Of a DNA stretch of 64,000 nucleotides, positions 1 through 10,862 are shown in pieces. The position numbers and the translations under genes were made by a program. The DNA is from Xanthoparmelia taractica (lineage: Eukaryota; Ascomycota; Lecanoromycetes; Lecanorales; Parmeliaceae). The stretch covers positions 1 to 64,000 of the forward strand of contig JANQBS010000134.1 of assembly GCA_033085395.1 (NCBI GenBank), given 5' to 3'. The number at the start of each line of letters is the position of its first letter. The first letter of the stretch is position 1. The notes beneath the pieces were generated by a model. It saw only the letters and a list, made by a program, of their open reading frames with translations. It ran no database searches and was not told where the DNA came from.

Positions 1-417
1 TGACGGATGGTTTGTAGCTACTGAAAAATCTGACTACATACAAGCGATAGGGCTGAGTAGTGCCAAATTCCAACAATAATTCATGATTTTGATTTTGGTG
101 GTTCAAATAATAAAAACGCATTGGTCCAAATCGAACACGGTACTAGCCCTGAATCAGCCCTAGTATCTTAAGGTACATATGGCTAGATCCGTTCTACCAG
201 ACCCTACTTGCTTTCAATATGCACGTGATTTACGCCGGTGTTGAACTCGCGGGTTTGTAATTTGAAAGGCGGTACAGTGTTGGTCTAAAAGTTGTCTATT
301 GCCTTTTCAGTAGATGCTTCTACATGCCTGCCTTTGCACGAAAAAGAACGAGACTTTTGTTGTAAGGCGCGGCTCTCTTTTCTCCCCTAATTCTCACCTG
401 TCCAAGCACGGTTTTAC
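1..417. other. Upstream region of chitinase gene
   Basis: No coding frame can be supported here. It is the 5' flank of the chitinase gene that starts at 418. A C/T-rich stretch lies just before the start codon, as is common in fungal leaders. Confidence 0.5.
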
Positions 418-1747
418 ATGGCTTCATCTCATGGCAAGCCAAAGCCGAGTTGGCGGACGCGCCTCTTGAATCCATTCAAAAACAGGAGCGAAGACCAAGG
501 CCAACAGACTCATGTAGAACAAACTTCTCGGTCTCTCCCCATCAATGCCGTCTATTACCCAAATTGGCGAGTCTACAAGGGATCACCTCCGTCATCCCTG
601 AATCTGAAATATATTACCCACATCTTCTATGCTTTTGCATGGTAATTACTCTCGTCGAACTTGAGTGGATGCAGCTGACGGAATTTGCAGGGTCAGAAAC
701 CAAGGTCATTTGTTTGTATGTAGTCTGACAGTTGGCTTTTTGGTGGATACTTACGCAGCTGCAGTTTAGTGATGAATATGCCGACACTGAGATTGACATC
801 AACGGCGATGGTACCGTAAAAGGGTGTCTCAATGATTTAAAGGCTCTCAAAGAGCGATATCCAAACATTAAGACACTTCTTTCGGTTGGTGGAGGAGGAG
901 AAGGCAGTGCCCCTTTTCCTGCAGTCACTAGCAATGGGATTGCTACGTCGAACTTTGCCCAAAGTGCAAGAGAAATGGTGGATGCATTCGGATTTGATGG
1001 CATAGACAGTAAGCTGTAACATGAATTACTAGACTCCTGCAGTAGTTGACATCTGAAGTCGATTGGGAACACCCATCCGATCCTAAGCAAGGCCAACACT
1101 ACATCCAGCTGCTTGCAGCCGTTCGGAAGGAATTGCCAACCCCAGATTATCTACTTACTTCTGCCCTGCCTGCCGGTCAATGGGCTTTGAGTAACATTGA
1201 TCTTGCTAAAGCCTCAACCCATCTGGATCTGATCAACCTAATGACATATGATTTCTCCGGACCATGGACGAGTCTTTCTGGCCATCACGCCCAGCTCTAC
1301 AGCCCAAAGAATCCTCATAATGATGCTGCCACAGTCTCATGCAGCTCAGCAGTGGCCTACGCCAAATCCCGAGGCGTATGTGCCAACAAAATTCTGCTCG
1401 GCGTCCCTGCTTATGGACGATCCTTTCTTGGTGCTAAAAAGGCCGGGGACTGTTTCACAGGTCATGCAGACGAGGAAGGCACTTTCGAGTACAATGATCT
1501 GCCACGGCCTGGAGCTGTTGTCAAATACGACAAAGAAGTAGGTGCCGTGTATTGCGTTGGCGGTGATGGCGGCTTTGTGACCTACGATGATTCTCAAACC
1601 GTCCAATCGAAGGCAAATTTTGCGCTGAAAGAGGGTCTGGGTGGGTTGTTTTTCTGGACTGGGACTGGAGACTCGCAAGATTCTACAAGCTTAGTGGAGA
1701 CAAGCTACCGATCTCTGAACCCTCAGTATTCCAATGGAGGGCAATAA
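418..1747 (+). CDS. GH18 chitinase without signal peptide
   Basis: Family 18 glycoside hydrolase that cleaves beta-1,4 bonds in chitin. Proposed exons are 418-641, 691-715, 765-1008 and 1059-1747, giving 393 aa. The catalytic motif DGIDIDWEHP is rebuilt exactly across the third intron (1009-1058), with the Glu as proton donor. The SVGGGG motif lies upstream and the substrate-site block MTYDFSGPW downstream, both typical of the family. The N-terminus (MASSHGKPKPSW) is polar and basic with no hydrophobic signal sequence, and no chitin-binding module or Ser/Thr-rich tail is present. I infer an intracellular or non-classically secreted enzyme for wall remodelling or autolysis, like the ChiB-type chitinases. 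The exon 3 acceptor could instead be at 758, adding two residues. Family assignment is secure; the first two introns are less so. Confidence 0.93.
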
Positions 1748-2373
1748 TTACACTGCTTTCATTCGAACTAAAACCAAATAGACTGTTATTAGGGGTCCCC
1801 CTTCCGAATTCAGTACTCCTCATTGAGAAGGAAGCTGCCAAAGAACTACCAGACTGGCTTAGAGAAGGTACCAGTCAAAGTCGAAAATAACAGTGCCCAA
1901 ACTGAACTGTAATCGACTTTCTAGGAAAGTGCTGACCTCGTCTCCATGACCATCCCGTAATCCTTAAATACGCGAAGTTACGGTCTCTCTTCCAATTCTT
2001 TCTATTCAATCATACAGATTTGAAGGACAGCGGTCGAGCATCTTCTACAGTCGGCTTCAGCAGCACAACGTATTACTACTTCATTTCATTCTGCTATTCT
2101 GGCCAGCATTCATCTTCGCTACTAGTACACGGACTGTCTCCATCCTGCAGCTTGCTTGACCTTTACGAGAGCATTCCAGTACGATTGCCCTCCAGTAGTC
2201 TCTTGAGGCAGCACTCCTGATCAGCTCCAGACCCGTGTCAGTCAATCTGTACGTTAAGTCATATTGCTCCAACTATCACGCTGACGAGCATGCTTGCAGT
2301 AAGATAGCCCTCGTTGCTTCTCTTTAGCAACATAAGAACGCCATAGCACCATCCGTCCCTCGAGTAACTGACT
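1748..2373. other. Intergenic region
   Basis: Holds the 3' flank of the chitinase and the promoter of the small secreted protein gene. Short open frames here have no protein-like composition. I see no RNA gene or repeat. Confidence 0.4.
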
Positions 2374-3107
2374 ATGTCTCCTCTCGTGATGCTCCTCGCA
2401 TTCATGCTTCCTATGCTCAGAGCCGCTACCCAAATCCTCAACGAAGCCGACCTCTACACCCTATTTCCCACCGATCCCGTAGGCGACGTGCTCAATGTCA
2501 CCCAATGCTACTGTCAGAGTTCCGATCCCTTGTCTCCCAGTGCTACGTTCGGCTACTACGTACGTATTCAAAGTTCCTGGTTCCTGCTTCATCGATCTCG
2601 CTAGCCCTGGGACATGTTGTAACAGTGTGTACTTTACTGACTACCATCTCTTGATAGTACCTATTCGATTACTACAACTACCATCTGAACCATACGTACC
2701 CTATCGAAGCGACTTGCACCTCGTCGGCGCCTGACAACTCCAACGGCACAAAGCCTTCCAATTGTATGGACGGCATCAGCAAACACAAGAAGATCTGTCA
2801 AGACTATGCCGACGGCAACAAATTTTGCTACAAGTTCAAAGAGGACATCGACAACTGGGAACACAGCACACCATCAGAAAGCGAATACAGGTTCAATGGA
2901 CAGAAGAGAGGAGTGCCAGCACTAGCTTCCGACATTCTGACGGAAGATGATTTGACGGACAACTGTGGATTCTTCTGCAATGAAAAGCTTGGAGGGTTGA
3001 TGACCTTTGAGACCTCGTCAAGTCTCATACCAGGCATAGGACCGGTCACAAACAGTATCGTTAGCTACACAGATTTGGATGACATGTGCTCTAATTGCGC
3101 GGCTTAG
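2374..3107 (+). CDS. Small secreted cysteine-rich protein
   Basis: I do not recognise a family. Exons 2374-2559 and 2658-3107 flank a 98-bp intron with GTACGT donor, a TGAC branch-like site and TAG acceptor, and encode 211 aa. The N-terminus has a clear signal peptide: MSPLVMLLAFMLPML followed by RAATQ, with likely cleavage after the alanines. The mature part contains about ten cysteines, several paired closely (CYC, CGFFC, CSNC), and the N-x-S/T sites NVT, NHT and NGT. These are marks of a disulfide-stabilised, glycosylated extracellular protein. There is no membrane segment after the signal peptide and no GPI-type tail. It could be a wall-associated or effector-like protein; the sequence alone does not decide. 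The intron removes an in-frame stop, supporting the two-exon model. Confidence 0.8.
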
Positions 3108-3509
3108 AGCCCGGAGAGTTGGTAGGATTGGATGATGATGGTACCTTTGCGTTTTGGCCTGTTTCCTGCCTGCGAGATTGACCTAGGGAGTTTGCAATGG
3201 AAAAGCTCTCCATTGTCCGGCTTTTGTCATTGTTAGTCGAGCGAGACCGTGATTATCAATTCAAAATAGATTAGTTGTTCCAAGCCCCTCTCTTGAAAGC
3301 CTCGTAGAATGGAATATGGTTGTGACCGGTAGTAAATGTAATAGATTCGGAGAATCTACTAAACTTTTACGCCCAAAATCATGTCTGTCCCCCCCCAACT
3401 CTCTTTCTCATCCTCTATAAATTTGGGCTAGTATAAACCTGAAGATCTGAGAGTTTTGCGTTCTGTCTGCTGTGTCAAATGTCTTAAGCTCGTTCATGGG
3501 TTGGAAGGC
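3108..3509. other. Intergenic region
   Basis: 3' flank of the secreted-protein gene and 5' flank of VPS53. No coding frame or repeat is supported. Confidence 0.4.
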
Positions 3510-6287
3510 ATGCCGCAGCTGAACGGGGACACTGCACCTCTGAGTTCCTTGGATGCAGGTACTATACTAAGAAAAGGACATTTGGTCTGAGCTGACACCT
3601 TATAGAAGACTTCCAAGTAATCCATCATCTGGACAATATCTTTTCGCACCCTTCAAGCCTCTCTTCAGTCTCAAAAATCTCCAGAGCCCTCCACATATAT
3701 CAAGATGAGCTCGACCAAGAAATATCTGCCCATGTGCGGCGGCAGTCGGCTTCAGATGTCGACAGTGTCAAGCGTATACAGGCCGCTCAGACTGACCTCA
3801 CCGAGCTCTTCCAGAAGGTGGAAGGAGTCCGGCAGCGAGCCATCGAGACCGAAGGAGCCATAACAGAGATGACGGCCGACATCAAGCGGCTTGACAACAC
3901 AAAGAAGAATCTTACACTCTCTATGACGGCTTTGAAAAGACTGCAAATGCTTACTACGGCCTACGACCAGCTGCGGGGATTGAGCAGCTCGCGCCAGTAC
4001 CGAGAATGTGCCCAGCTTCTACAGGCGGTTATACAGCTTATGGCTCACTTCAAGTCGTACCGCTCCATCGATCAAATTGCTACACTCAGCAAGAATGTGT
4101 CAGATATCCAGAGGGAGCTGTTGGAGCAAGTATGCGAAGACTTTGAGGTTACATTTGCGAAGGGTGAAGTAGGACAGCGAAGAGGCATGCTGGCGGAGGC
4201 TTGCTCGGTCATGGATGCTCTGGGGGAAACTGCCAGAGCCAGACTGATAACATGGTATTGTAACACACAGCTACGAGAGTATCGACAATTGTTCAGGGGC
4301 AGCGAGGAGGCGGGGTCATTAGACAACATATCGAGAAGATATTCCTGGTTCAAGAGGTTGCTCAAAACCTACGATGACGAGCATGCAGCCATGTTTCCTC
4401 CTTATTGGCGCGTCAATGAGTTGTTGGCAAACGCATTTTGCGAGAGCACCAGAGAAGACTTCAAGGGGATTTTGCAGAGGTCTATGCGAAGAGCAGACGG
4501 CCAGACACTTAATGTGGATCTTCTGCTTTCTTGTCTTCAAGAGACTCTGGATTTTGAGCACGGCCTTGAGCGACGATTCTCCAATACAGTTGGTGCTGGA
4601 TTCGATTATGATTATTCTTTACTGACGTGTCCTGTAGTCTCGCGCCTCCATGGACACCCTAAGCTCGAACGATGAGAAATCACCAGTATTCAGTCAGGCC
4701 ATCTCTGAGGCTTTCGAGCCCTATCTAAGCCTATGGGTAGAATCGCAGGACAAGTACGTCTCCACATGCAATCTGTAATAATTCTGGACGCGCTAAGATT
4801 TCCAGGCATCTCTCTACGATGATCCCAAAGTATCGTGCCCAACCGCCACGGCAACCGGACGAGGAATTTTCTCCACAGATGGTCATATCCTCATCCACTG
4901 AACTTTTCAGCTTCTATCGGTTGACGTTAGCACAGTGTGCCAAGCTGTCTTCTGGCGCAAGGCTTGTGGAATTGACAAAGGTCTTTGCCAAGTATCTAGA
5001 TCAATACGCACAACAGATCCTTCTCTACTACATCAGTGAACGTCCAGGTGGGCAAACGCCATCAAAGACGCCACAGATGGAGGACGTAGTACTTGTCCTG
5101 AATACGGCCGACTACTGTTTTAATACCAGTATACAGCTAGAGGAAAAGATCAAAAGTCGCATTGACCATGATCTGAAAAGCAGTATCGATCTACAGAGTC
5201 AGGCAGATGCTTTCATGGGCATCGCAAGTGCGACAGTCCGAGCTCTGGTACGCAGGGTCGAAATCGACATTGAGCCTGCGTGGCGAGAGATGCGAAATAT
5301 CGGGTGGAGTAGAATGGAGAGCGTTGGGGATCAGAGCACGTATGTCGGTGATATGCTTGAACGTATTAAATCAAGAGCCGCAGAGATTCTCCGCATGCTA
5401 CATAAGCAACAATACGCAAGGGCATTCTGCGATAATATCCTTGAGCTGACAGTGAATGCCTATGTTGCCAACATCTTCCAGTGCAAGCCTATTTCGGAAG
5501 TCGGTGCTGAACAGGTCATAACCGCTATGAACTGGTCTCAAAATCCTTTGCTGATGGTATCCAGATGCTGCTCGATATCTACGGCCTGAAGAAAGGCTTT
5601 GAAGACCTACTCACCTCGAATTCGCCAACCAAGACGGCGGCTCCGTCTAGTTATATCAAGCGCGTCTCGCAAGCTATGTCCCGCGTTAATCCCATCCTGA
5701 AGACGCTGCAAGTGCGTCCCTCCCCACCGGAAGCACTCGTTCAAGCGTACCTCATTCACATCGCCGACAAGTCCGATGCCAATTTCCGCAAGATCCTCGA
5801 TCTCAAGGGCATCCGGAAGCCAGACCAAGCGCATCTAGTTGAACTATTCCAAGCTCATCGCGCCTCTCCGAGGAACGAGAACCTTCAACAGTCGTCACCA
5901 CTTCTCACCCCTCTGGCAGTCGGAGGCGGTACCGTTGGCGGGGGCGTCCCGATCCCGACAGGTATCGGCTCCCTCTCTTCTGCTGCAAGCCTGAGCACCT
6001 CAAATTTACCTGCCCGCTTTGATCCTTCTACCTTGGGTAGTGCTATTATGACGGCTGCTAGGGATGGCGTGGACCGCTTCGGCACACCAGCCCTGGGCTC
6101 GAGCATGCTAAATACACCAGCTGACTCGAGAATGGCAAGTCCACCGCCGCAAAATCGCCGACCACAGTCTCCTGATGGTGGGCGGGAAGCTACTGCAGCC
6201 GGAAATCTAAACGAAAATTTGAAGAATATCGGCAAATTCTTCAAGAGGGATCTGGTAGGATTTGGTGGCCGGTTTGGAGCAGCATAG
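3510..6287 (+). CDS. VPS53: Vps53, GARP complex subunit
   Basis: Subunit of the Golgi-associated retrograde protein complex, which tethers endosome-derived vesicles at the trans-Golgi network together with Vps51, Vps52 and Vps54. Exons 3510-3558, 3606-4588, 4638-4753, 4806-5514 and 5565-6287 give 859 aa. The N-terminal block with DFQVIHHLDNIFSHPSSL is reached only by splicing a 16-codon first exon onto exon 2. The coiled-coil stretch containing TKKNLTLSMTALKRLQML and the core containing AISEAFEPYLSLWVESQDK match Vps53. The C-terminal part (MLLDIYGLKKGFEDLL onward) is the conserved Vps53 C-terminal domain, followed by about 130 residues of low-complexity Gly/Ser/Pro sequence. Length fits fungal Vps53. 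All four introns are 47-52 bp and keep the frame. Confidence 0.95.
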
Positions 6288-6300
6288 GGGATGGAGGATA

Positions 6301-6320
6301 GGTAAGGTAAGGTAAGGTAC
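6301..6320. repeat. (GGTAA)n short tandem repeat
   Basis: Four GGTAA/GGTAC pentamers in the 3' flank of VPS53. Simple-sequence repeat only. Confidence 0.8.
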
Positions 6321-6542
6321 GAGACAGATGAAAAAGAAAAGGATGTACTACTAGTTCTACTTGGTACTAGACTGCTGTCTTAGTGGGTAACGCTTATGCA
6401 GGCACAATGCCCAGATTTGCAGGGTAGGATGGAGGTTTGATTTGTGGTGCTTTGCTCATGATTAGCAAGCGACATGGTTAGGATTAGCAAGCATCGGAAG
6501 CGGGGCACTGATTGGTGGGGCCGGCTTAATTCCCGGGAGATG

Positions 6543-6556
6543 ATATATATATAAAA
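6543..6556 (+). promoter_or_regulatory. Likely TATA box of the quinone reductase gene
   Basis: TATATATATAAAAG lies about 145 bp before the start codon at 6700 and is followed by a C/T-rich leader. Spacing and sequence suit a TATA-driven, inducible fungal promoter, in keeping with a stress-response oxidoreductase. Inferred from sequence only. Confidence 0.6.
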
Positions 6557-6699
6557 GAGTCCCGACTTCTCGACCGGAACTCCAGCTTTGTCTCTTTCAA
6601 CTACTTACCACAGCAACACCATCCATACCTCACTCATTCCTCTCCCAGCCAGTCAAATTCGCTTCTACTTACACACATACCTCAGCTCAATTCGCAAAC

Positions 6700-7668
6700 A
6701 TGGCCCCCAAAATAGCGATAGTCTATGTTCGTACTACAACCCTTCTTCACCATTATGCATCGCTTCACTTGCAAGACTATGGGCGCCATCGAAGCTGCAC
6801 CCAAACATTCTACTGACTCAATTGATACAGTATTCCATGTACGGCCACATTGCGAAACTTGCCGAAGCTGAGAAAGCCGGCATTGAAGCCGCCGGAGGCA
6901 AGGCTGACCTTTACCAGTGGGTCCCCATTCCAATTCCAAGTATAATGACTCGGCTCGGAGGAAGCTTGTCTGCCTCTCAGCGCACAAAGCACCGAAGCTG
7001 ACCAGTTTCTCCGCTCATTAGGGTCAAAGAGACCCTCCCCCAAGAAGTCCTCACCAAGATGCACGCACCCGGCCAATCCAGTTCCATCCCTTTCATCACC
7101 CCCGACGAGCTTGAGAAATATGATGCCTTCCTCCTTGGTATTCCCACACGTTACGGCAACTTCCCCGCCCAGTGGAGAGTCTTTTGGGACCAGACCGGCA
7201 AGCAATGGCAGACTGGCGCATACTACGGAAAGTATGTCGGTGTCTTTATCTCGACGGCCTCCCAGGGAGGAGGACAGGAGAGCACGGCGCTGGCCGCTAT
7301 GAGCACTTTCACCCATCATGGAATGATCTATGTGCCGTTGGGTTACGCCACGGCGTTCGCGACGTTGGCAAACTTGGAGGAGGTGAGGGGTGGGAGTGCG
7401 TGGGGTGCCGGGACTTTTACTGTGAGTTCTCATACATTCCTAGCTCGCACTTCTTGACAAAAGCACGAGGAGAGCCTTGACTAACCCTCCCTCCTTAGGG
7501 CGCCGATGGCTCGCGCATGCCTACGGAGCAGGAACTCAACCTAGCCAAGACCCGTACGTACATTCTTGAGATAACTTTCCCTCTGTGCTATTTTGTGAAG
7601 CTAATCTCGAGACCTGCGTAGACGGCGAGTCCTTCTACAAGGCTGTGTCAAAGGTCAACTTCGCATGA
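6700..7668 (+). CDS. Flavodoxin-like NAD(P)H:quinone oxidoreductase, WrbA/Pst2 type
   Basis: FMN-dependent two-electron quinone reductase of the WrbA/Pst2/Alt a 7 family, which protects against quinone redox cycling and oxidative stress. Exons 6700-6726, 6831-6916, 7022-7421, 7499-7553 and 7622-7668 give a 204-aa product ending KVNFA, the normal end of the family fold. The start MAPKIAIVYYSMYGHI is the FMN phosphate-binding loop, split by intron 1. Other family marks are GIPTRYGNFPAQWRVFWDQT, KYVGVFISTASQGGGQE and the TTHHGM-like segment TFTHHGMIYVPLGY. The first exon has only nine codons. The UGA stop at 7666-7668 is followed by CUAG and an open in-frame extension, described separately. Related yeast proteins (Pst2, Rfs1, Ycp4) are associated with the plasma membrane. 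HELQ converges from the right. Confidence 0.94.
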
Positions 7669-7672
7669 CTAG
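7666..7672 (+). promoter_or_regulatory. Leaky stop context UGA CUA G
   Basis: The annotated stop of the quinone reductase is TGA immediately followed by CTAG. UGA CUA is the established high-readthrough stop context in fungi and animals, used for example to make peroxisomal isoforms of fungal glycolytic enzymes. No splice event can remove it: the nearest GT..AG pair around it (7654-7671) spans only 18 bp. Function here is inferred, not shown. Confidence 0.8.
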
Positions 7673-7914
7673 ATGATCCCTCTGGCGGGGCCGCCAGTGC
7701 TGCTGCTGCTGCTCCTTCTCCTTCGTCAAACCAACAACAGCCCCTAGCAGCGGCAGCGACGCCAACAACAAAAGGAAACACTGGTGCTAGCAACGGGACA
7801 AATGCAACGACGAGTCATGTCAACAAGAGCGAAGGTGCGCCTGCTGCGGATTCTGTTGGTGAGAAAAAGGAGAGCGGTCCTTGCGGTTTACCTGTCAAAT
7901 GTGTAATTTTGTAA
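7669..7914 (+). other. In-frame readthrough extension with prenylation box
   Basis: After the UGA the same frame runs 81 codons to TAA at 7912-7914. The encoded tail begins LDDPSGGAAS, continues as an Ala/Ser/Thr/Gln/Asn-rich linker, turns charged (VGEKKESG) and ends PCGLPVKCVIL. The last four residues CVIL form a CaaX box whose terminal Leu favours geranylgeranyltransferase I. A second Cys six residues upstream could be palmitoylated, as in Ras/Rho-type tails. Readthrough would give a 286-aa membrane-anchored isoform (204 + 1 + 81). An alternative is a recent nonsense mutation in an originally longer gene, but the exact UGA CUAG context argues for programmed readthrough. Confidence 0.8.
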
Positions 7915-8025
7915 ATGGACCAATCAAGCATGCAAAGTTTACAGAGTCCTTGTGGATTTGATACGTCTGTTTTCATCAATCGTGCACTGCCTGAATTGCT
8001 AGACTTTGAATTCCTTCATCCAATT

Positions 8026-10862
8026 TCAGAGGTCCGCTTCAATCTCGATTTGCTGCTGCCGTTCCCAAAGCCGATTCGCCGCCCCAACAATAATCTCCGC
8101 TTTCAGCAGCAACTTCTGATGATACTTGGCCTCCCCGTCCGCATCCAACCGCGACTTCTTGGGCTGCGCCAGCAGCAACACCGGTACGAGATCCTTCGCC
8201 TCCGCCTCCGCCACGGTCCTCAGACCCTTGTACCCATTCTCCCAAAACACCCGGGCGGTCCTACTCTTCACAAACGGGATCTTGGCCAGGTCCAGCAAAT
8301 CGGCCTTCGCGCCGGCTTTCAGGCGGTCGACCATGTGCTCGAGCGCGGCTTTGAGCATGCCCCAGCCCATTTTGTCGCAGAAGTTGATCATGCCCGCGGC
8401 GAAGCCTTCGCAGATTTGGGCGAGCGTCTGCACGAAGCCGCGGGGGACCTCGAATTTGCGAGCGACGAGGTGGATGGGCGTTTCGTTGCAGAGATCGCGG
8501 AGTTGGAGGGCGGCGTAGAAGCGGCGGTAGACTCGGGCGGTGTGCATTTCCGTGGGGGTGGTTTCGGGGAGAGGTTTCGCGCTGTTTGCCCTGTTTTTTT
8601 GATGCTATGTTAGAGAGGATTTGTCGAAGGGAAATTTGGGGGGTTGCTTTACATTCGGTTCACCAAGCCTGGATTGACGCCTACGAATTCAAGAACTCGC
8701 AGGCCGCTCTCATCCAGGCTTTCCATTTCTCGCCGGAAGATGGGCCAGTTGATGTCGGTGTGGGAACTGTAAAGGGGGGTGAAGGTGTAGAAAATGTGCA
8801 TCTCTCCATCCATAACGAAGGCTCGGAGGGCTCGACGAAGTTCGCCATGTAGAAAGATGCCATCCTCGGGCGTCAGGGAGGAAGCGACTATAGCCTCACT
8901 CAGGCGGGTAGATTTGAAACTACCGAAAGCGTCCACGGCGACAAGTCCCGATTCGGTCAGTTCTTCTAGCGTTTTCGAAACCATGGTATCTAGTGAAGCC
9001 CGATCCATGTTGTGGTAGAGTAGAGTCTTCTGGACATATTCTTGGATAGCGCTTATGTGTGTGGCCAGCCTGACTGTAATGACCTCCAAGAGAGCCCTCT
9101 TGATGCCACGCTTTTCGGACGTCAGACTACTTTCCACCATGGGAAGGTCGGCCTCGAGTAACTGCGCTACCTCTTCAAGGTCAGCTTTCGGGCAACAGAG
9201 ATAGCTTTCGCCAATCTCATCTTTGCCCTTCCGACCAGCCCGACCTCTCATTTGCCGGAGCATGGCTGGCCCAATGAGGTCCCGGCCCATCCTTGCACCC
9301 TGGAGTATGACCCTCCGCGCTGGCAGATTGATGCCTGCGGCAAGGCTGCATGTAGCTACAATGACTTTGATGATGCCTTTGTCATAGGCTTCGGCGGCTA
9401 TGTCCCGCTCCTCAGCGGTGAGGCCGGCATGATGGAAAGCGACTCCTTTCATCACAGTCTTGTCCAGCGTATCATCGAGACCTACTGATAGGCTTCGAAG
9501 TTCACTGACTACGTCTTTCCTACGATCCAGCATCTTCTCGTCCACGTCAGAAAGGACAGGCATCGCTTCACTGACCAACAAAGCAGTCGATTGACAACCT
9601 TGGCGGCCACTACAAAAGATCAAGGCGCCATAGCCGGCGTTTGCAGTTTCAATAGCCAATGAAACGACAGCGTTAGTCACAGGGTTTTTCAGCTCGTTAT
9701 GCTCAGAAGTTTGAATCACACGTATAGGAGAAACGGCGGACAAAGGCTGAGTTGAGTTGAGCTGGCTGGTAGTCTTGTAAAAGGCGCTCGATGTTGAGAC
9801 GGGGTAGATAGAGTGATCGTAGACCAAATATTCCTGGACGGGGACAGGCACATACTTCGTGTTGTAATACTTCGCGTCCAGCCATTTCGCCAGAATTTCT
9901 GTGTTCGTGAGAGTCGCACTCATTCCTACTATTTGCACTGACCGCTCCAGGGTCAAGAGCTTGCTAGCCATTAGCTCCATTAAGTAGCCTCGATGGTCAT
10001 CGTTGATCATGTGAAGCTCATCAAGAACCACAACTCCTAGATCATTGATAGTGCAATCTTCAATGGCAGCATTGACGAGCGCGTTTGCCTTTTCAATAGT
10101 GCAAATGGCTACATCAACATCAGACCATGAAGCTCGTGCTTTGCTTCCTCCAAAGAACCCGACCACGCGCACTGAGCTGTTGTGGGGTCTGCGCCATGCC
10201 GGAAGCTGCGAGCTGGTCTGGCTTCTGAAGGTGACACGCTTTTCCACACCGTCGACAATTCTCCTGAGCCATTTGAGCTTCTCCTGCACCAAAGCCACAT
10301 ATGGAAGCACCAATATGGCTTTCTTGGTGGGATCTTCAATCACTCTCTTCAACATTAGCACATCAGCCACAAGCGACTTTCCGCCACCGGTCGGCGCGGT
10401 GTATACCAGGTTCTTGTCGCCATTTAGCAGGCCACGTCCCAATAGGCAAGATGATTGCCACGGGTAAATACTATTGATTCCCGATGAAGCCAAATTCTTT
10501 ACCAGCCTTTCTGGGAGATCGTAGCGTGGATGAGATAAGGAAAGCAGCGGATTCTGTGACGGTCCAGGGGTCAAGGATATCTGCCTTGAGGGTGGTTGGT
10601 TGTTAGAAATGTCTGGGTCGCTAGTAAGACTGCATATCTTGCTAGCTTCAATGCGGTTCTTGCCACCTGCATGCAGCCGTTGGCGCTTGAAGACTTCCTG
10701 AGCGGGAATGATGTCCTGAAATGCGCAGTTTTTGGGTGGAACTGCCTCGTTTCCATCATAAAAAGAACGTTTGATGCCATGCAAAGCTTTGGTGCTGTAT
10801 TGCTGTTGGCGGACAATGTCCAGGGTTGTCCAGCCAGGTTGGACTGTCCCTGAAGAAGCCAT
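8026..10862 (-). CDS. HELQ: HELQ/Pol theta-type superfamily 2 DNA helicase
   Basis: Ski2-like 3'-5' DNA helicase of the HELQ (Hel308) family, acting in replication-fork and crosslink repair. Exons in transcript order are 10862-8653 and 8590-8026, giving 924 aa. Visible motifs are Walker A TAPTGGGKS (about residues 155-163), the DEAH-type box DELH (281-284), motif III GMSAT, motif IV/V region with HHAGLTAEERD and CSLAAGINLPARRV, and motif VI QMRGRAGRKG. The C-terminal exon adds the winged-helix and ratchet regions plus a helix-hairpin-helix-like end (DLAKIPFVKSRTARVFW). There is no polymerase domain, so it is HELQ rather than full Pol theta. The 62-bp intron joins VNRM to ANSAKP in frame. The N-terminal ~110 residues are poorly conserved. 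Confidence 0.93.

Noticed and set aside
7654..7671. Possible intron removing the UGA of the quinone reductase gene
   Set aside because: The only GT..AG pair bracketing the stop is 18 bp, far below the 45-bp minimum seen for all other introns here.
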